Source: Ancylostoma caninum (taxonomy: Eukaryota; Nematoda; Chromadorea; Rhabditida; Ancylostomatidae). Taken from it: a stretch of DNA of 64,000 nucleotides. The notes under the pieces are model-generated. The model saw only the letters and a list, made by a program, of their open reading frames with translations. It made no database searches and was not told the origin of the DNA. The position numbers and the translations under genes were made by a program. The stretch's first letter is position 1; the number at the start of each line of letters is the position of its first letter. This document shows positions 59,540 through 64,000 of the stretch, one piece after another. The stretch is from contig JBAJFG010000384.1 of the NCBI GenBank assembly GCA_037903475.1, positions 1,619,001-1,683,000 on the forward strand. The letters run 5' to 3'.

Positions 59540-59552
59540 ATGTTCAGTATTC

Positions 59553-60807
59553 CATCTTTATTTATTTCCATCTGATTTCTTTATTTGTTTGGTACTGTGC
59601 CTACTCAGTGCCGAGATCTCAGAACATGGGATTTTGCAACCTCGATCAAATTTGGTCTGATTGAATCCTGCCACAAGGCCTGGAATAAGCGGGCTTGAAT
59701 AGCTCAGAAAATGTTAAGCTACTCAAGGCGAAAACTATCGTGGGAATTGCCTTTAACTACCTTGGAAATGATGCAACTTACTGTACCTCCATGCTCTGGG
59801 TTTCCTCGACGACCGACATACTTTCTCGAGATGAAATTACGTATGGATTTCGGTCCACACTACGGGGCAAAGTGCTTGAGGCATTCTTACTTTGACTTGC
59901 ATGCGAAATGCGGTAATATGTTGCATGAAATGTTACTTTTATACACCTCGTCTAGTGAAAGTAATTTTTTTATTTTTACTCCTTAATTTATTTCCTATTC
60001 CATGGTGAACCCATGCATCTCACAAGAGAAGGGTACAAAATGACATTTCAAAATAGGATATGCGTCATAATATGATGTTGTTGACGCTGATCTCAAAACC
60101 CTTCTTATTTTCCTTTTCGCCATTGTGACCAAGGTTATGAATGTTAGTCTTTACCTTATGTAGGTTAAATTTTGGCACCCAGGTTTGGCAAATACCGTAA
60201 ACCTACATGTGTGGTGCTGTCGTGCAAAACGAATGGAAATTTCGTGGCCAACATTCTGCTTAGTATAACAATATTTTAGCGAAAAACTTGCACAGCTAAG
60301 GGTGTGGATTTATCCATGATGAACCGCGTACCTAAGGAGAAGAAGGTTCACAACTTCTTTTGCAAAGGAGTTCAGCAGAGACAGAAAACAGATTCGACGC
60401 AATAAAGTTATATTGCATACTGGGATAATTTAGGGTGTTAATCACGAATTCTTTATCCATTTCGTACGAAAATGTCGTTTTTATTTCGGTGGATGGATGG
60501 AGAAACTGGACCCACATACAGACTCTTGACTTTGTTCGCAGTGGCGTTCAGAGGAAATGGAAAAAGGATTCAAGGTCAGCGGTCACTGATCAACTTCATA
60601 TTCTGAGAAATATCCCATCTCGGAGTGCCATGGAAAACTGTGTTGTCAGCTGAAATGTTGGTGGATACACTTCAAGTATCTGTTTGCAGTACCTGGTGTC
60701 ATATCCACCTCCAAGTTGTGTGCACATATCAAAGATGTAGGATCACCAGACCAACGGTCGTATCATACGATTTTGGCACCACAATCAGCGTTGACTTTGT
60801 CAAATTA
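59553..60807. other. Intergenic region, nothing recognised
   Basis: AT-rich single-copy-looking sequence between the RTE insertion and the mariner element. There are no conserved peptides or clear repeats. Confidence 0.4.
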
Positions 60808-62069
60808 TTAGGCGTGTGCAAAAGTTCCGGGACAGTTGGTGGTATTTCATCGTTTGATGTTGTTTTGCTCCTTGCAGTTTCCATATCTTGCAGCCATTTC
60901 ATTTGCACTGGTGGCCTGAAACCTCTGCTACCTATGGCACTCTTGGCTCTGATCTTGATCACAGCGTTGCTGTATTTCAGCCGTAATACTGATGTTAGGT
61001 ACAGTCAACAAATTTGTGGAATTTTGCTTTATGAGTTCAAATTCGGACGATCTGCCAGGGAAGCAATCCACAGTATCAACCTTTCGTTCGTGCAGGGTAT
61101 CTTCTCCAAAATGCCAGGGACTCGTGGGCTCTTGTGAAGTCTAGATGGAAACTCGAGCATATAAAATGCTCTACGGGCTAGTCAGTAATTTGATCGTTAA
61201 AGAGGCGATTGAAAGGGCCACGTTGAATCAGACCCGGCACAAGGTGTGCAGAACATTACGAGGTAATTACCCAAATATGTCCTGTCACTTGAAGAAAATT
61301 GGTAAGAAGAGAAAGTTGAGTGAGATTTCGTGTGAGCTGAGCGAAGAACGCCAGTGTCGCCACCTGGACGACTGGATATATTTGATCTACTGATTTTCTA
61401 GCAAGCTGTTTCTTGGACGGATTCTTATTAGTAATGCAGTGTGGGTCATGTACGTTAATAGGAAGAGGTCATTTCAGGATCTAGATATCAGCGACATACC
61501 CAAAAAGGGGACAAGCCATCGCTACACGTTCAGAAAATTTTTCATCCTTTCCTGGTCAGTAACTTCAGAAATCCGCAACGGATTTTTTTCCAAAGCGATT
61601 TACCATTATTGTTGGGTAATGCGCTCTTTCGTCGAGAGTAATCGTAAGAAAACTCTCAAATATAATGCCAGCAAGCATACGTGGTCCGCTGCTGCTGCTG
61701 GATTACGGATATCAGCATGTTAGAGTGTCAACAGTGTAAAAATGAACCATTCGGGCTTTGAAATTCTCATGTGTTCCCTATAATCTCTGGACTTGTCCCC
61801 AACAGAATGTCCCCCTTTTAAGCTTCTAAATGGTCTCATCCGCTGTAAAACTTTCAGTGAATAGACCCTACTCAAAAACGATGTGTGCAGCGCTTTCAAG
61901 TGTAAACCTGTCAAATTCAAGGCTTCTGGAAAAATCTTAATGTGCTGCGTTGGCAACATTGGACTGGTGCCAATTCTTTTTGATTTGATCAAAACTATTG
62001 ACTCTGAGCCGACTTATGGCGTTTGAAAAATTAAGTGAATTTGCCCCGGGAACTTCTGCACGCATTTAG
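60808..62069 (+). pseudogene. Mariner-family transposon with decayed transposase
   Basis: The 1.26 kb element has imperfect inverted ends (TTAGGCGTGTGCAAAAGTTC and, reversed, AATGCGTGCAGAAGTTCCC) and flanking TA. Plus-strand transposase remnants are ICGILLYEFKFGRSAREAIH (about 61015-61075), the first helix-turn-helix; SCHLKKIGKKRKLSEISCEL (about 61280-61340), the second helix-turn-helix and linker; and WVMYVNRKRSFQDLDI (about 61440-61490), following the first catalytic Asp region. Stops and frame changes between them rule out activity. Confidence 0.8.
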
Positions 62070-62071
62070 TA

Positions 62072-63510
62072 GTTATGTCAGGTGATACATGATCATTGCC
62101 TCCCCCTGAACAAAGGACCACATTTCATATCGGGATATCTGACGTCAGTTTTGACACAAGGCTCAAGACGCTAAGTGAAATCATTAACCACAGCTCTCTC
62201 CGGATCTTGTAACCTTGGTTATGTCGAAGTAGTTGCTAACTGTCCTTACGTCGTCCGAACAATAACAAGTTTGTTCTAGGTGTGTAACTGAGTTTATAGT
62301 TTCAGCAAAGAATGAGCATGCACTCCCCGTTAGATGAGGCTCGTGGTTCGCTGAATGAGATATCCGTGGACCTGTCCAAACACAGTGGCAGCGCAGCCCA
62401 GCTCATTGTGGCAGCTACAACTTTGGAGAGCCCCCTCCTTTCCAGCTCTAAACAATACCCAACGACTACTGTCAACTGAACGGACCTAGTCGGCCGAGTT
62501 GTCATGTGGAGCGTCCACAAGGTGCCACTGGGAAACTGGGTCCACAAAGTTGACAAGTTCACAGAATTATAACTAGTCCGCACGACATTGTTTCGTAACC
62601 GCCTGTCATAACGGCCAATATGTAGAGGCGTTCGTTCACTCGTGATTGTTGGCTGGGAAACTGGCTGCTTAGCAGTTTTTGATCCGCTCTGGTAGGCGTA
62701 CCTGCCAGTCGGAGCGTTGCAAAAAGTGACAGGAGCCACGGATTCCACGAAAGTGCACGAGATCGAGTGATCGCCATCGGATTGTTACTTCGAACTCTGC
62801 CAAAAATCCAGCACCTGACGGTTCCAAAGGGATGACCAGTAGGGAACCGTTTTGTCACAGTTGACTAATGCATCAGGTTTTGTACAACATCTAGCGTCTT
62901 CTTCGGCATCACTGATCCATTGAGCTGCACTGATTAATTAGCTGAGAGCTTCAACCGATCGAAAGAAAACAAGGCAGCTGTGAAAACTCGGAATGTAACA
63001 GTTCATCTCGTCCATGCAAGGCTCATTCTTCGTCGTGATGAGTTCCTGTGAGAATGTCGCTAAACGAAAACTTTTGTTTGAAGAAGCTGGCAGAGTCTCT
63101 GAGAAACAATAGTTTGATATCCTTTTGTTAATCCAAGAGCAAACTAAAAGTCGCTTTTTGTAGTTGATGGTCATCCTAATCTTAGAACTACAAGCATTCT
63201 GACCAAGTTGTGGTTAGCAATTAAAAAAAGGTGGCTCCCAGATGCTGCGCATATCCGTCCGTGATGCCTAGATGCTCACAAATGCCAGCATGGGATGCGC
63301 CTAACCTATGAGAGAATATGATTTCCATAAGTCCAAAATAGCAAATTCTTAAAGCGGTTGTGAATCTTAATTTGCAGAGGCTTGCTAGATAGTACAACTG
63401 AAAGGTATTGGAGGTAAAGACCTGTGTTTTCCAAAACATTATACAAGCTCCGCCGAGTTACAACATTTTGAACTGAAGGGCCCATTTCGGCAATTAATTT
63501 CGCAACAACC
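62072..63510. other. Intergenic region, no firm gene
   Basis: A minus-strand open frame at 62748-62302 (MESVAPVTFCNAPTGRYAYQ onward) has no recognisable domain and no clear splice partners. Otherwise the stretch is unremarkable. Confidence 0.4.
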
Positions 63511-63673
63511 TAATACAATCAATATCTGGCACAGATAAATACAAATGTCGGTAAGCACACATCCTGGAAAATTGTTGGGACTACAATGTGAACAGAGAAA
63601 AGTCTACTATTGTGCCTTCAGTCGATGGTCAAGGTATATAGCTTGAATCTGTTAACAGACATGTTAAGTATTC
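63511..63673 (+). repeat. Dispersed repeat copy holding an unoccupied RTE target site
   Basis: Matches 55940-56089 almost base for base (AATACAATCAATATCTGGCA, CTTCAGTCGATGGTCAAGGT, TGAATCTGTTAAC). At 63661-63673 it has ATGTTAAGTATTC, the target sequence, followed directly by CATCTT, the same six bases that follow the right-hand duplication at 59553. It therefore represents the locus before RTE insertion. Confidence 0.85.
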
Positions 63674-63756
63674 CATCTTCCAATAACGGAGTAAATAACC
63701 CAACTGTTCTGTGCGAGAAAAAATTTTGCTCTGATTTGACTTCTAGCTAATGAGCC

Positions 63757-64000
63757 GACAAGCCTTAAAGGCAGGGGTCCACCTCATTTTCGTAGTTCAG
63801 CTAACAGCAGATTCTGCATCTACTCGGCGCGATGGTTCCAACGGTATACATAAATTGCCTCAGAATGGTCTATAAACCCGTCTTCCAGGACGGGGTCGGT
63901 AACAGTTTGCCAACCCGAGTTGACATGTGAAGCCGTTGATCTTATCGATTGGACACGCCAAGACTCGTTGACCGACGCGGCAGTCGTGGCAGGCAGCCAG
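63757..64000 (-). repeat. Inverted copy of the dispersed repeat at 23.7-23.95 kb
   Basis: Runs to the window edge and matches the reverse complement of about 23700-23945 with few changes (GCAGGGGTCCACCTCATTTT, CAGCAGATTCTGCATCTACT). The family is unknown; the full length is cut off by the edge. Confidence 0.8.

Noticed and set aside
60625..61137. Single 170-residue membrane-like protein
   Set aside because: The frame runs from unrelated sequence across a mariner end and into the transposase start, so it is not one gene.

Overview
The window reads as nuclear DNA of a clade V (strongylid-like) nematode. Two animal genes support this. One is a complete alpha-1(IV) collagen gene whose cysteine framework, imperfections and NC1 domain follow the C. 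elegans EMB-9 pattern. The other is a cellular RNA-dependent RNA polymerase (RdRP) of the EGO-1/RRF family. Small introns with TTTCAG-type acceptors, long repeat-filled introns and abundant RTE, Penelope-like, CR1-like, Pao/BEL, mariner and MITE sequences fit a parasitic strongylid such as a hookworm. The species is an inference.

Layout: (1) 0.2-1.0 kb, inverted Penelope-like fragments. (2) 2.3-34.65 kb, plus strand: the C-terminal half of the RdRP gene, in about 20 exons and four clusters. The DLDGD active site lies at 3.43 kb and the stop codon at 34,653. Its roughly 16 kb intron (3,717-19,754) holds a SINE, a broken Pao/BEL element, a CR1-like LINE fragment, a 50-bp minisatellite, foldback elements and a decayed RTE copy. 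Its introns at 21.3-26.1 kb and 26.6-33.9 kb hold more LINE and Penelope-like pieces. A 19-bp tandem duplication in one exon breaks the conserved frame, so this allele may be inactive or the assembly may be wrong there. (3) 36.73-48.52 kb, minus strand: the collagen IV gene (23 exons, 1756 codons by my splice model), tail to tail with the RdRP gene. Its one large intron (37,047-40,768) carries a SINE and a mariner-type element that itself contains a foldback and a piggyBac-type MITE. (4) 48.5-64 kb: mostly intergenic, with a piggyBac-type MITE, a hAT-type MITE, a young RTE retrotransposon with an intact 995-residue ORF and 13-bp target-site duplication, and a mariner transposase pseudogene. 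A paralogous unoccupied copy of the RTE target lies at 63.66 kb.

The two host genes are unrelated in function: basement-membrane structure, and amplification of small-RNA silencing. The silencing gene is itself expanded by the kinds of transposon that this pathway normally restrains. I found no CRISPR, operon or bacterial-type feature. Splice sites were read by eye from GT/AG, reading phase and family alignment from memory, and could be off by a few bases. The N-terminal half of the RdRP was not found and probably lies upstream of the window.
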